A stretch of 64,000 nt of DNA from contig NZ_AP028654.1 of NCBI RefSeq assembly GCF_033097505.1, forward strand, positions 1,260,001 to 1,324,000, in the 5' to 3' direction. The notes below the pieces were generated by a model. That model ran no database searches, was not told where the DNA came from, and saw only the letters and a list, made by a program, of their open reading frames with translations. Both the position numbers and the translations under genes were made by a program. The first letter of the stretch is position 1. Every line of letters starts with the position of its first letter. Source of the stretch: Helicovermis profundi. Lineage in GTDB: Bacteria; Bacillota; Clostridia; Peptostreptococcales; Acidaminobacteraceae. Shown here piece by piece: positions 46,792-54,806 of the stretch.

Positions 46792-49552
46792 GTGAACATA
46801 AATTTTCAAACTGACAATTTTTACATAGTACTTTATCTTTGCATCTGGGAAAAGTATTGTTTTTAATCATTGTATAAGCAGTTTTGATTTCTTTTTCAAT
46901 ACTATGTACATCACTAGGTTCAATTGATTGAGGATGTCTCGTATTAGTTTTTAAATCATATGATATAACGGCGTTAGGATATTTTCCAGTAAGTTTGTAG
47001 TAACCTAATGCGTAAATAAGTAATTGTTTATTCCGTAATTCATGACTCATTGTGTTTGAATCACTTTTAAAATCAATTATGGATACATCTTTTGATTTAA
47101 TATTAGTTATTAAGTCAACTCTTCCATTAATAAATATCATATCATTTAATTTATAATCAATTGGTTTTTCGACATATGAAATATAATCAAGTAGATTTCT
47201 ATTTCGGTCAACATATTCATCAATTATTTTTGTCGCACTTTTGCTAACATCCTTATATAATTGACCTGTTGGAGGAGCAAGAGGTAAATGAATATGCGTA
47301 TTTACTAAATCTTCTGTTCGTTTTATTAATTTTTCATTCATATATGTTGAATGCAAATCATCCATCATATTATGAAGAGATTTACCATAACCCATTCTTA
47401 TATTTAAAGGTGAATAAAATCCAAATATAGATGAATATTGGAATTTTTGAGGACACTCAAAAATATCTTTAAGCGTAGAAAAATCAAAAACTAGTTGATT
47501 TATTTCGTTCAGTTTAGAATTACTATAATTTAAAGTTTTATTTAAAAATGAGTTGATACTACAGTTTATGAACTGTGAAGCTTGAGCATATTCAAGTTGA
47601 ATTGGAACTTTTTTATTCTCTCTTTTTGAAGTGGCTTTTTTTCTATAACTTTTAGCTTTTGTTAAAAATAAATATTTTTTACTTCTTGTCAAAGCTACGT
47701 AGAATAGTCTAGTTAAAGATTCATCTGAACTTTGGTATCTTTTTTCAAATATATTATATCCAATAGGTAAAGCTTTTTTAAAAACTCCTTTAATCGAAAA
47801 ACCACCTGCTGCTTTAGTAGGAAATAAATAATCCTTACAAAGATGAGGCATAAAAACAACTGGAAATTCAAGACCTTTTGAACTATGAATAGTAATAATT
47901 TTTAAACATTTAGTATCTTCAAATTTAGGAGATAACCATCCTTCAGGATAAATACTACTTGCATCATGATGTAAAAAACCTACAAAATTTTTAAATCTAT
48001 ATTCAAATCTATCCGAGAAATTTATTGTTTCGTAGTCGTTTATTATATCACTAAATACAGCAAGATTATACATTGTTTTATCATCGCTTTTTGAAAATAA
48101 ATCAAGTTGTTGCATTAATTGTATATAAAAATCTTGAATAGTATTATCATAATATATTTTAGTAATTTTTTTATGAAAATCATTGAAAAAAGATTCAAGT
48201 GTATTATCAATAATTTTTAAATTATTTGAATCATAATAATCAAAAGTTCCTCTATAATTTAAATACTTTTTCGCAAAATAAAGGAATAAATCAAATAGTA
48301 ATTGAACTTCATTCTGCTCGAAAAGTTGTTTAGTACCATCAACTATAAAAGGAATGTTATTAGCTTCTAAAGCTGTCAATAAGTCCTGATTAAATTCTTT
48401 TAATTTATTTGTTGAATGAACAAGAATTGCCATATCATCATAACCAATTATTTTAGAATCACCATTTTTATTTATGATTTCACTATTATATAATTTTTTT
48501 ATAGTTTTTATAATTGCATCATTCTCTTCAGAAATAGAGTTAAAGTCAGTTTGAACAATTATATCACCAGATTCATAGGAATATGTATCATTGGATTCAA
48601 ATGGCTTGTCTAAGTGAGTTTTATTATGTTCAATAATTCCTTTACCTAATTGCACAATACCTTCTGTAGATCTATAATTAATAGCTAGAGTTCTTTGTAC
48701 TACATTTTTGTATTTATTATTAAAAGATTTAAAGTTTTCAAGATTACTACCTCTCCATCCATATATAGATTGATCATCATCACCAACGACGCAAATATTT
48801 AAACTTGGATTAATTTTATACATCTCTTGAAGGATGTTTTCTTGTATTGTATTCGTATCTTGATATTCATCGATAGTAATATATTTTATTTTTTTTATAT
48901 ATTCTTTTAATTTCTTTGAAGTTTTTAATTCATTAAGAAACTTGTATTGTACGTGTGCGTAATCAAAGAAATATTTACTTTCTATTAATTCTATGTATTT
49001 GTTATAAAATTTAATAAGTTCAGAGCTATTAGAAGAAATATCTATCATTTCTTCTCTAATAAAATCGCAAGAATTTAATAATAATTTTAACTGTTGAGAA
49101 TCATATTTTTTAAAAGGAGTTTTGGTCTTTCCTTTTAAGTCAGTATATTCAACTTTGGAAATGCTATCATCACTTAAAAATTTTTTTACTAATAAAACTC
49201 TTTGAATACCTTCTAGAATATCAAATTTTTTGTAACTTGCAGAAATTTCTTGAAGTGTATTTAAACAAAAACTGTGAATAGTGCCAATATACATTTCTGC
49301 TAAATTTTGAGTTGTTTGAAATTCAAGTTCAAATTCAGTATAAATTCTTTGCTTTAGTTCAGCAGCAGCTTTTTTTGTGAATGTGATACTTACTATTTCA
49401 CTAGGTTTTGCCTTTTTATTAACTAAAATATTAATATTTCTTGCTACTACAGTTTTTGTCTTTCCAGATCCGGCACAAGCAATAATTTGTAAATTTTGAT
49501 TTATTTCTTGTATACATTCTTTTTGAACATCATTATAGTTTTTTAAATTCAT
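46781..49552 (-). CDS. UvrD-type helicase fused to PD-(D/E)XK nuclease with Fe-S cysteines
   Basis: The 923-residue protein has SF1A helicase motifs: ACAGSGKTKT, SITFTKKAAAELKQR, IDEYQDTN, VVGDDDQSIYGWRG, AINYRST, TIHSSKGLEFPVV and FYVALTRSKK. The C-terminal 230 residues form a Cas4/AddB-like nuclease: FECPQKFQY, NGRVDLI, SIIDFKSD and a final cysteine group CKDKVLCKNCQFENLC that could hold an iron-sulfur cluster. The start is set at 49552 because the AAGGAG site lies inside a longer possible N terminus. It resembles AddAB-like repair or defence nucleases. Confidence 0.9.
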   Translation of the reverse strand: MNLKNYNDVQKECIQEINQNLQIIACAGSGKTKTVVARNINILVNKKAKPSEIVSITFTKKAAAELKQRIYTEFELEFQTTQNLAEMYIGTIHSFCLNTLQEISASYKKFDILEGIQRVLLVKKFLSDDSISKVEYTDLKGKTKTPFKKYDSQQLKLLLNSCDFIREEMIDISSNSSELIKFYNKYIELIESKYFFDYAHVQYKFLNELKTSKKLKEYIKKIKYITIDEYQDTNTIQENILQEMYKINPSLNICVVGDDDQSIYGWRGSNLENFKSFNNKYKNVVQRTLAINYRSTEGIVQLGKGIIEHNKTHLDKPFESNDTYSYESGDIIVQTDFNSISEENDAIIKTIKKLYNSEIINKNGDSKIIGYDDMAILVHSTNKLKEFNQDLLTALEANNIPFIVDGTKQLFEQNEVQLLFDLFLYFAKKYLNYRGTFDYYDSNNLKIIDNTLESFFNDFHKKITKIYYDNTIQDFYIQLMQQLDLFSKSDDKTMYNLAVFSDIINDYETINFSDRFEYRFKNFVGFLHHDASSIYPEGWLSPKFEDTKCLKIITIHSSKGLEFPVVFMPHLCKDYLFPTKAAGGFSIKGVFKKALPIGYNIFEKRYQSSDESLTRLFYVALTRSKKYLFLTKAKSYRKKATSKRENKKVPIQLEYAQASQFINCSINSFLNKTLNYSNSKLNEINQLVFDFSTLKDIFECPQKFQYSSIFGFYSPLNIRMGYGKSLHNMMDDLHSTYMNEKLIKRTEDLVNTHIHLPLAPPTGQLYKDVSKSATKIIDEYVDRNRNLLDYISYVEKPIDYKLNDMIFINGRVDLITNIKSKDVSIIDFKSDSNTMSHELRNKQLLIYALGYYKLTGKYPNAVISYDLKTNTRHPQSIEPSDVHSIEKEIKTAYTMIKNNTFPRCKDKVLCKNCQFENLCSQKK

Positions 49553-49589
49553 AATTAACAACTCCTTCATTTATTTTGAGGCTCATTTT

Positions 49590-49916
49590 TTATTTTTTCT
49601 TTTTAAGTTGCTCAACCATAGCTTTAACAAGATCAATTTCTTCTTTTGATAGACCGTCAGTAGAAATACTATGAAAAGCATTTATATTTGTAGTTTCTTC
49701 AGATGTTTTTATTTCAGATCTTCCAAGCAGATAATCAGTTGACACATTAAAAATATTTGCTATTTCTTTTAAAGTATCAATATCAATTTGCATTTGACCA
49801 GATAAATATCTTGAAATAGATGCTTGAGTAACATTTAGTTTTTTTGCTAAGTCAGATTGAGTGTACTTAAATTCTTTTAATAGTTCTTTTATGATTATAT
49901 GAGTTTGTTTAGACAT
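49590..49916 (-). CDS. CI-like XRE repressor
   Basis: The 108-residue protein has a helix-turn-helix (SDLAKKLNVTQASISRYLSG, residues about 19-38) and a short C-terminal helix; there is no peptidase domain. It probably keeps the prophage silent by binding operators in the adjacent divergent region. The helicase-nuclease gene lies 37 bases downstream on the same strand, so the two may be expressed together in the lysogen. Lacking a self-cleaving domain, inactivation would depend on the ImmA-like protease. Confidence 0.87.
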   Translation of the reverse strand: MSKQTHIIIKELLKEFKYTQSDLAKKLNVTQASISRYLSGQMQIDIDTLKEIANIFNVSTDYLLGRSEIKTSEETTNINAFHSISTDGLSKEEIDLVKAMVEQLKKKK

Positions 49917-49983
49917 TTTATTTCTCCTTATTTGAATTATACCATATAAGTATATTGTAGTTAGAAAAAATCACATATTTAGC

Positions 49984-50047
49984 TTGACTTATACCTAATA
50001 CGTATATATACTTGAGATATTAGAAAAAACATACGTAATAGGTATAA
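49984..50047. promoter_or_regulatory. Early promoter with paired repressor operators
   Basis: TTGACT (49984-49989), 17 bases, TATACT (50007-50012) is a rightward promoter. Operator 1, TTATACCTAATACGTATAT (49989-50007), lies between its boxes; operator 2 (50031-50047) is the same sequence inverted with one central change. A TATAAT box (49937-49942 complement) faces the repressor gene. Confidence 0.75.
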
Positions 50048-50052
50048 AAAAG

Positions 50053-50253
50053 GTGGTGTTGAAAATCAATAAATTAAAAGAAGTATTGATAAAGGAAAAA
50101 ATTACTCAAGTTCAATTATCAAAGTTTCTTTCAGTTTCGCAAAAAACAATAAGCATTCGGTTGAAAAATAACGATTGGAGTATTATCGATGCTGAAAAAA
50201 TAAGAATTTTTTTAAAAAAAGAAACTGTAGATGAAATTTTTTTTAGACGTTAA
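50053..50253 (+). CDS. Cro-like HTH protein
   Basis: A protein of about 62-66 residues with a helix-turn-helix (TQVQLSKFLSVSQKTISIRL). It is the first gene of the rightward early promoter. The start is unclear: GTG 50053, TTG 50059 and ATC 50065 are in frame, and the AAGGTGG site (50050-50056) is best spaced for ATC. It probably competes with the CI-like repressor for the shared operators. An operator overlaps its stop codon. Confidence 0.75.
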   Translation: MVLKINKLKEVLIKEKITQVQLSKFLSVSQKTISIRLKNNDWSIIDAEKIRIFLKKETVDEIFFRR

Positions 50254-50272
50254 TATACGTTTAACGTATATT
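50252..50272. promoter_or_regulatory. Third operator-like palindrome
   Basis: AATATACGT-TTA-ACGTATATT is a perfect dyad sharing the TACGTATA half-site of the other operators. It lies between the Cro-like gene and the next regulator. Confidence 0.6.
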
Positions 50273-50341
50273 ATTATAATTTAAACAAACAAAATATACG
50301 TTGTGGTTATATGAGTAAATCAAATTTTTGGAGGTTAAAAT

Positions 50342-50860
50342 ATGAGTTTTAGCGATATTTTAAAAGAAGTACGTAAATCAAAAGGAATAACACAATTAGA
50401 TCTTGCTGGGAGAGTAGGAGTTAATCAAACAAGAATATCTGCATATGAAAGTGGTGAAGAAGTTCCTTTTGACCTAGCAATTAACATTATGCATGTTTTA
50501 AATTCACCAAGGTTAATGATGGAATATGCATATGAAAGAAATTCAGAAGTAATCAATATTCCAACTTTAAATAATGTTAATGACGATGCAGCAACAGTAA
50601 TTGACGTATTAATTGAGGAATCGGAGGAATTGATTGTTGCAGCAAAACAATTGAAAAAAATTGTTAGAAATAAAAAAGGTCCAGATGATATTAATGAATT
50701 TGAAATGGAAGAGATTTTAAGATTAGAAGAACAATTGGCGGATTTATTTCCGTGTCTTAGACTACAGTTTATAAGAATGGCTGAACAGTATAATCTTGAT
50801 ATTTCAAGAGTTGAAAGTAAATTGCTTATGAAGCTTAAAAGAAAAAAATTAATTATTTAG
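50342..50860 (+). CDS. XRE-family early regulator
   Basis: The 172-residue protein begins with a helix-turn-helix (GITQLDLAGRVGVNQTRISA) and continues with an acidic helical domain (EESEELIVAAKQLKKIV) like those of many Firmicutes phage regulators. Ribosome site TGGAGG. It is probably an early transcription regulator; whether activator or repressor is not visible. The next gene begins 8 bases later. Confidence 0.8.
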   Translation: MSFSDILKEVRKSKGITQLDLAGRVGVNQTRISAYESGEEVPFDLAINIMHVLNSPRLMMEYAYERNSEVINIPTLNNVNDDAATVIDVLIEESEELIVAAKQLKKIVRNKKGPDDINEFEMEEILRLEEQLADLFPCLRLQFIRMAEQYNLDISRVESKLLMKLKRKKLII

Positions 50861-50868
50861 GAGGACTT

Positions 50869-51204
50869 ATGAAAAATGATAGTAGTACACCAGTAATAAA
50901 ATTACCAACAATCGGATTGAATATTGATGTATCAAATTTAGATGAAATTATTGAAAAAATGGAAAAAATAAATTTATTATCTTCTAAAATTACTAATGTA
51001 GTTCCTATAGATGACTATCTGCTTAAGCAAAGTGAAGTTGCAGTTATTTTAGGAATAAACGTTGTTACAGTAGGAAAACTTATTAAGAGAGGATATTTAA
51101 AAGGTCTTAAATTAGGAAGTCTTAAAATTAGAAAAAAAGAACTTGATCGTTTTATGATTGATGTGGAAAAAAATAAAGTTAGTTTTGAAGATATTTATTC
51201 TTAG
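50869..51204 (+). CDS. Excisionase-like DNA-binding protein
   Basis: The 111-residue protein has a MerR/excisionase-type winged helix at about 46-98: YLLKQSEVAVILGINVVTVG followed by KLGSLKIRKKELDRFM. Such proteins direct excision or act as phage regulators. The first 45 residues are a separate helical part. It follows the XRE gene closely with an AGGAGG site. Xis function is inferred from fold and position. Confidence 0.75.
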   Translation: MKNDSSTPVIKLPTIGLNIDVSNLDEIIEKMEKINLLSSKITNVVPIDDYLLKQSEVAVILGINVVTVGKLIKRGYLKGLKLGSLKIRKKELDRFMIDVEKNKVSFEDIYS

Positions 51205-51213
51205 GAGGAAATT

Positions 51214-51489
51214 ATGGAGAGAGTAGTTGAAAGATTAAATTTAGTGAAAAATGAAATTAATGATCAAATTATTAAACTCACTATGTCAAATAAAATATTA
51301 AATGATATTTGCGTAGAATGTAGAGATGAATTCGAAATTAGATTAATTGAATCCAATTTAAAAGATAATAAATTGATTATTGAAGATTCTAAGATTGATT
51401 TAACAGAAATAGATAAAGCAATAAGTGTTTTAGTAGCAATTACAAAATTATCAGACAAACAAAAAAATGACCCTCGCTTGCACGCATAA
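51214..51489 (+). CDS. Hypothetical phage protein, helical
   Basis: The 91-residue protein is mostly helical with heptad-like hydrophobic spacing, and is not recognised. It has an AGGAGG ribosome site and follows the excisionase-like gene by 9 bases. It is probably an early phage protein. Confidence 0.6.
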   Translation: MERVVERLNLVKNEINDQIIKLTMSNKILNDICVECRDEFEIRLIESNLKDNKLIIEDSKIDLTEIDKAISVLVAITKLSDKQKNDPRLHA

Positions 51490-51549
51490 GGTCAATTTCT
51501 ACTTAACTAAGTATAGCAAATAACGATTAGAAAAGCAATGGAGGTTTTT

Positions 51550-51654
51550 ATGTATAATCCAATGTTAATTAAAATTGCTAGGTATAAACCTAGAAAAAAA
51601 AGAATAAAAATATTGAAAATTATAAATGAATTTATATATAAAAAAAATAAATAA
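51550..51654 (+). CDS. 34-residue basic peptide gene
   Basis: A short frame, ATG 51550 to TAA 51654, follows a perfect GGAGG site six bases upstream. The product is very basic (PRKKRIKILK) with a hydrophobic C-terminal half. Unrecognised; the strong ribosome site argues that it is translated. Confidence 0.5.
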   Translation: MYNPMLIKIARYKPRKKRIKILKIINEFIYKKNK

Positions 51655-51689
51655 GTAATCAAAATTTGGTATGAAAGGTGATGCAAATT

Positions 51690-51920
51690 ATGAATAATTA
51701 TATTGAAATCAATTTTGAAGAGTTAAAAGGTTTTAATAAGCTTTCTAAAAATGCTAAAAAGCTTTTTATATTAATTTATAAAAAACAGAACAGTAATTTT
51801 GGAATTGATGAAAAAAGTAATTGGATTCCTAAAAAAGTAAAAGAATATAGAAGTTATTTAAGAGTAGATTTTTCTAATGGTGAATGGTTGCATTACTATG
51901 CAAACGGAACATGGGGATAA
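51690..51920 (+). CDS. Hypothetical phage protein
   Basis: The 76-residue protein starting at ATG 51690 (AAAGGTG site 51674-51680) contains a strand-rich end, SYLRVDFSNGEWLHYYANGTW. Unrecognised. A long hairpin lies immediately after its stop codon. Confidence 0.6.
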   Translation: MNNYIEINFEELKGFNKLSKNAKKLFILIYKKQNSNFGIDEKSNWIPKKVKEYRSYLRVDFSNGEWLHYYANGTWG

Positions 51921-51972
51921 AAATTAGAGTGTTTCTTTTAATTGGCAAGAAGTTGATGGAACACTCTAATTT
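51921..51972 (+). other. 15-bp stem hairpin between early genes
   Basis: AAATTAGAGTGTTTC (51921-51935) pairs with 51958-51972 with a single G-U, around a 22-base loop. No T run follows, so it may be a regulatory or replication structure rather than a terminator. Confidence 0.5.
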
Positions 51973-52055
51973 AGTAAAACAAGTTATTTATGTATATGAT
52001 ACTATTAAAATATAATAAAGTCAAATAATGTAATTAAAGTGTGAAGGAGCTTAAA

Positions 52056-53117
52056 ATGAGTAAGAAAAGAATTTTTATTTTAAATGATCCATACGCTCCA
52101 AGGTTAAATTCTGAATTGGCTGAGGAAATAGGATTAAATGAGAGTATATTATTATTGCAAATTGAATATTGGATTTCTTTATCTTCAAATGTTAAAGAAG
52201 GGTATGTTTGGACGTATCAAAGTGCAAGTTCAATTAAAAAATTATTTAAATTTTATAGTCCATCAACTATAAATAGAATTTTAAAAAATCTTATAGACAA
52301 AGGTCTGATAATTGAAGGAAATTATAACAAACTTAAATTTGATCGTACAAGATGGTTTAGACTAAATTATGCAAATTTATCTAAGTTAAAATCGATAAAA
52401 ATTGAGGGTTTTGATTATGAAAATAATATTGTTGAAACTAATGATGAAATTGCAAATATAGGCATCAAAGTGTTGGAAACATCCACTAATCATTTTGACT
52501 TATCGACAACGCAAAACGACTCATGTCAAAATCAAAATGACTCATGTCAAAATCAAAATGACTCATGTCAAAATCAAAATGACTCATGTCAAACGCAAAA
52601 TGACTCGACAATACCTAAGACTACTACTAAGAGTAAAGATATAAAAGATAGTACGAAATCAAAATCACATTTCGAATCTTTAAAAAAAATATACAATGAT
52701 GATATTTATAAAATTACAGATATGATTATTGAAAAAATATTACTTAATCATCCTAAAGTTAAATTACCTGGTAAAGATAGATTGTCTAAAGAATACATAC
52801 GCTGGGCAGGTGAAATAGAAAAATTAAATAGAATAGGAGCCGTAAATGGAACTGTTGGATATAGTTATAATGAGATTTGGAATATTGCAAAATGGGCTCT
52901 AAGGGACTCTTTTTGGTCAATAAATATTCAATCTACAAGTAAACTAAGAGCGAAAATTATTACACTTGAAGCTCAGTATAAAGCAAACCTAAATAAAAAA
53001 AATACTAGTCAAAATAAATCGAATATTAATAAATCATCAAATAAATTCAATAATTTTACTCATGGAAAAGACTATACGAACGAGGAAATTGAGAAAATGT
53101 TAGGAGTGAGAACATAA
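52056..53117 (+). CDS. Phage replication initiation protein (DnaD-like)
   Basis: The 353-residue protein starts with a winged-helix domain (residues about 5-110; INRILKNLIDKGLIIEGNYN). A repetitive linker of NDSCQNQ units follows at about 155-187, then a C-terminal domain. It fits phage replisome organisers that bind the origin and recruit helicase. ATG 52056 is chosen because the AAGGAG site lies at 52044-52049. The repeats inside the gene are candidate origin iterons. SSB is encoded downstream. Confidence 0.8.
   Translation: MSKKRIFILNDPYAPRLNSELAEEIGLNESILLLQIEYWISLSSNVKEGYVWTYQSASSIKKLFKFYSPSTINRILKNLIDKGLIIEGNYNKLKFDRTRWFRLNYANLSKLKSIKIEGFDYENNIVETNDEIANIGIKVLETSTNHFDLSTTQNDSCQNQNDSCQNQNDSCQNQNDSCQTQNDSTIPKTTTKSKDIKDSTKSKSHFESLKKIYNDDIYKITDMIIEKILLNHPKVKLPGKDRLSKEYIRWAGEIEKLNRIGAVNGTVGYSYNEIWNIAKWALRDSFWSINIQSTSKLRAKIITLEAQYKANLNKKNTSQNKSNINKSSNKFNNFTHGKDYTNEEIEKMLGVRT
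52512..52610 (+). repeat. 21-bp iterons within the replication gene (candidate origin)
   Basis: Four full copies of a 21-base unit with core TGACTCATGTCAAAA start at 52512, 52533, 52554 and 52575, and a partial fifth at 52596. The unit is in frame, giving NDSCQNQ repeats. Tandem repeats inside replisome-organiser genes serve as origins in several Gram-positive phages. Confidence 0.75.
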
Positions 53118-53118
53118 T

Positions 53119-53412
53119 ATGATTTATATTCAAAAAGCGAGAGTTAGTCAGAAGTGCATACTATGTAAAAATGAAATTAGCATTGGAGAATCTTATATTC
53201 AGAGTATTGAGCATTTTAAGGGTGGTGCTGCAATAGTGGGTGTTCACGCAGATCATATTACTAAAAATAAAAAAGAACTTAAGTATATAAATAATGTGAA
53301 AATGGGAAAGATTCATGATATTTGTAATACTTCTGCACAACTTGTATCAGAGGGATTATCAATATTTGAAGCAATAAATGAAGCTAAAAAAATTCATGAA
53401 TGGAGTGATTAA
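53119..53412 (+). CDS. Hypothetical phage protein with CxxC motif
   Basis: The 97-residue protein has KCILCKNEISIGESYIQSIE near its start, suggesting a zinc-binding treble-clef-like turn, and His/Cys residues later (HADHITK, HDIC). Unrecognised. It starts one base after the preceding stop and has a GGAGTGAG site inside that gene. Confidence 0.65.
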   Translation: MIYIQKARVSQKCILCKNEISIGESYIQSIEHFKGGAAIVGVHADHITKNKKELKYINNVKMGKIHDICNTSAQLVSEGLSIFEAINEAKKIHEWSD

Positions 53413-53414
53413 AA

Positions 53415-53561
53415 ATGAAAGAAAGAATATTTTTAATTATAATTATTGAAGAAGATATAGATGAAAAATTAAGAGATAGTTTAAAGGATAAAATTTCAGA
53501 GTCTATTGGAGTACTAATTAACGGTGATGATGGAATTAGCTATAGCGTTGAAGAAGAGTAA
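53415..53561 (+). CDS. 48-residue hypothetical protein
   Basis: A short frame (ATG 53415 to TAA 53561) between two phage genes, beginning two bases after the preceding stop. The product starts MKERIFLIIIIEED and is acidic at its end. Its ribosome site is only GGAGTG. Unrecognised. Confidence 0.5.
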   Translation: MKERIFLIIIIEEDIDEKLRDSLKDKISESIGVLINGDDGISYSVEEE

Positions 53562-53573
53562 GGAGGTTTACTC

Positions 53574-53999
53574 ATGAATAGTGTAGTTTTAATTGGTAGA
53601 TTAACAAGAGATCCTGAGCTTAGATTTATTGCTGGAAGTGGAAGAGCAGTTGCTAATTTTACATTAGCTGTGAATAAAAATTTAAGTAAAGAGAAAAAGA
53701 GAGAATTTGAAGAAAAAGGTATAGCGACAGCTGATTTTATTAGAATAGTAGTTTGGGGAAAACAAGCTGAAAATTGTGCGAATTACCTTTCAAAAGGTAG
53801 ATTGGTTGCAATTAATGGATATATTAGTACTAGTTCTTATAAAACTAATACGGGTGAAACAAGATATTCTACAGATATATTAGCAAATAATGTTGAATTT
53901 CTTGAATGGAAAGATAAAAAAACGAAGAAAGACGATTTCTCATATGGAGCAGAACCGGATAATTTTCAATCTGTTGAAGATGATGATATACCATTTTAA
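53574..53999 (+). CDS. ssb: Single-stranded DNA-binding protein
   Basis: The 141-residue protein has the OB-fold of bacterial SSB: MNSVVLIGRLTRDPELRF, FTLAVNK, ADFIRIVVWGKQAEN and LVAINGYIS, and the acidic C-terminal tip DDDIPF that binds partner proteins. It is the phage copy, located after the replication initiator. Ribosome site AGGAGG. Confidence 0.95.
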   Translation: MNSVVLIGRLTRDPELRFIAGSGRAVANFTLAVNKNLSKEKKREFEEKGIATADFIRIVVWGKQAENCANYLSKGRLVAINGYISTSSYKTNTGETRYSTDILANNVEFLEWKDKKTKKDDFSYGAEPDNFQSVEDDDIPF

Positions 54000-54027
54000 A
54001 TAAATGAGTACCTGGAGGATTAAAATA

Positions 54028-54180
54028 ATGATAAGTAAAAAAGAAAGTAAAAGAGTTAAGAAGTGAAAAGAAAATCATAAGAGTAATGGTTTGTGTGTAG
54101 ATTGCAATGAAAAAGCTGTAGAAGGTTATATAAGATGTCAGAAACACTTGAATGATAGAAATAATTTGAGAAATAGTTAA
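54028..54180 (+). pseudogene. Short phage ORF interrupted by an in-frame TGA
   Basis: A 50-codon frame from ATG 54028 (GGAGG site upstream) to TAA 54180 has TGA at codon 13 (54064-54066). The continuation reads GLCVDCNEKAVEGYIRCQKH, a zinc-ribbon-like pattern typical of small phage proteins. The TGA could be a nonsense change from a Trp codon in an RVKKW context. No SECIS-like hairpin follows it, so selenocysteine is unlikely. Confidence 0.5.
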
Positions 54181-54202
54181 TATTATATTTTAGGAGAATT
54201 AT

Positions 54203-54400
54203 ATGGAAAAAGAATATGCATTATATAAAGGCGATAATTTTATAACACTTGGAACGATATCAGATATTGCAAATCATCAAGGAGTTTTAAAAGCTACTAT
54301 TAATTTTTTAAAAACAAAAGCGTATATAAAAAGATTATCTGAAAGAAAAAATAGTGAAAATTCTAGAATATTAATATCGTTGGATGATGAAATTTATTAA
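54203..54400 (+). CDS. Hypothetical phage protein
   Basis: The 65-residue protein begins MEKEYALYKGDNFITLGTIS. The pattern, an LYKGD start and a middle like a short helix-turn-helix (SDIANHQGVLKATINFL), is common in phage early regions. Function unknown. Ribosome site AGGAG. Confidence 0.65.
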   Translation: MEKEYALYKGDNFITLGTISDIANHQGVLKATINFLKTKAYIKRLSERKNSENSRILISLDDEIY

Positions 54401-54419
54401 AAATTGAAAGGAGTGTAAT

Positions 54420-54542
54420 TTGAAAATTAAATTAATAAATGAATTCATAGAGAAAATAAAAAAAGTTTATCCAGATAAGGATTTTATAGATTTGCTAGAT
54501 ATGGCTAGAGAAATAGTAGTAATTTTGATAGAAAATAAATAA
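54420..54542 (+). CDS. 40-residue hypothetical protein
   Basis: A frame starting at TTG 54420 after a good AAAGGAG site and ending at TAA 54542. The product is helical, acidic/basic mixed, ending LDMAREIVVILIENK. Unrecognised. Confidence 0.5.
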   Translation: MKIKLINEFIEKIKKVYPDKDFIDLLDMAREIVVILIENK

Positions 54543-54556
54543 TAGTAGGTGTGATT

Positions 54557-54745
54557 ATGGAAGATGAATTGGAAAAATTAATTAATAGTGAATTTACTGT
54601 TAATGAGATTTTAGAAGCAGCAAAAAAATTGAGAAAAAACAAAATAATTAGATGCAGTAGATGTAATCATAGATTAGGTGATATTGAAGATGGAATGATA
54701 ATTATAAAATGTAAATGCGGTGAGTATGGAAAATACATAATATGA
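54557..54745 (+). CDS. Zinc-ribbon phage protein (Com-like)
   Basis: The 62-residue protein has IRCSRCNHRLGDIEDG and IIIKCKCGEYG, giving two CxxC/CxC knuckles of a rubredoxin-like zinc ribbon as in phage Com proteins. ATG 54557 is taken in place of GTG 54551. It may regulate translation or bind nucleic acid; inference from fold only. A terminator follows. Confidence 0.65.
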   Translation: MEDELEKLINSEFTVNEILEAAKKLRKNKIIRCSRCNHRLGDIEDGMIIIKCKCGEYGKYII

Positions 54746-54759
54746 CCGAAAGCCTAGAG

Positions 54760-54794
54760 CTTCAGAAAAGATTTTTTCTGAAGTTCTTTTTTTT
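54760..54794 (+). terminator. Terminator before the late regulator gene
   Basis: CTTCAGAAAA and TTTTCTGAAG form a 10-bp stem followed by a T run that ends only a few bases before the ribosome site of the next gene. Confidence 0.8.
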
Positions 54795-54806
54795 GAGGAG
54801 GAGTTA

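Noticed and set aside
52512-52610. Tandem repeats considered as a CRISPR array.
   Set aside because: The units are contiguous without spacers and keep the reading frame of the replication gene; no cas genes are near.
23535-54745. Possible genetic code with UGA as an amino acid, suggested by two in-frame TGA codons.
   Set aside because: TGA is a normal stop for several genes, for example the VWA gene (overlapping the next start), the aldo/keto reductase, the 44.8-kb membrane protein and the zinc-ribbon protein at 54.7 kb. TGG is used normally throughout.
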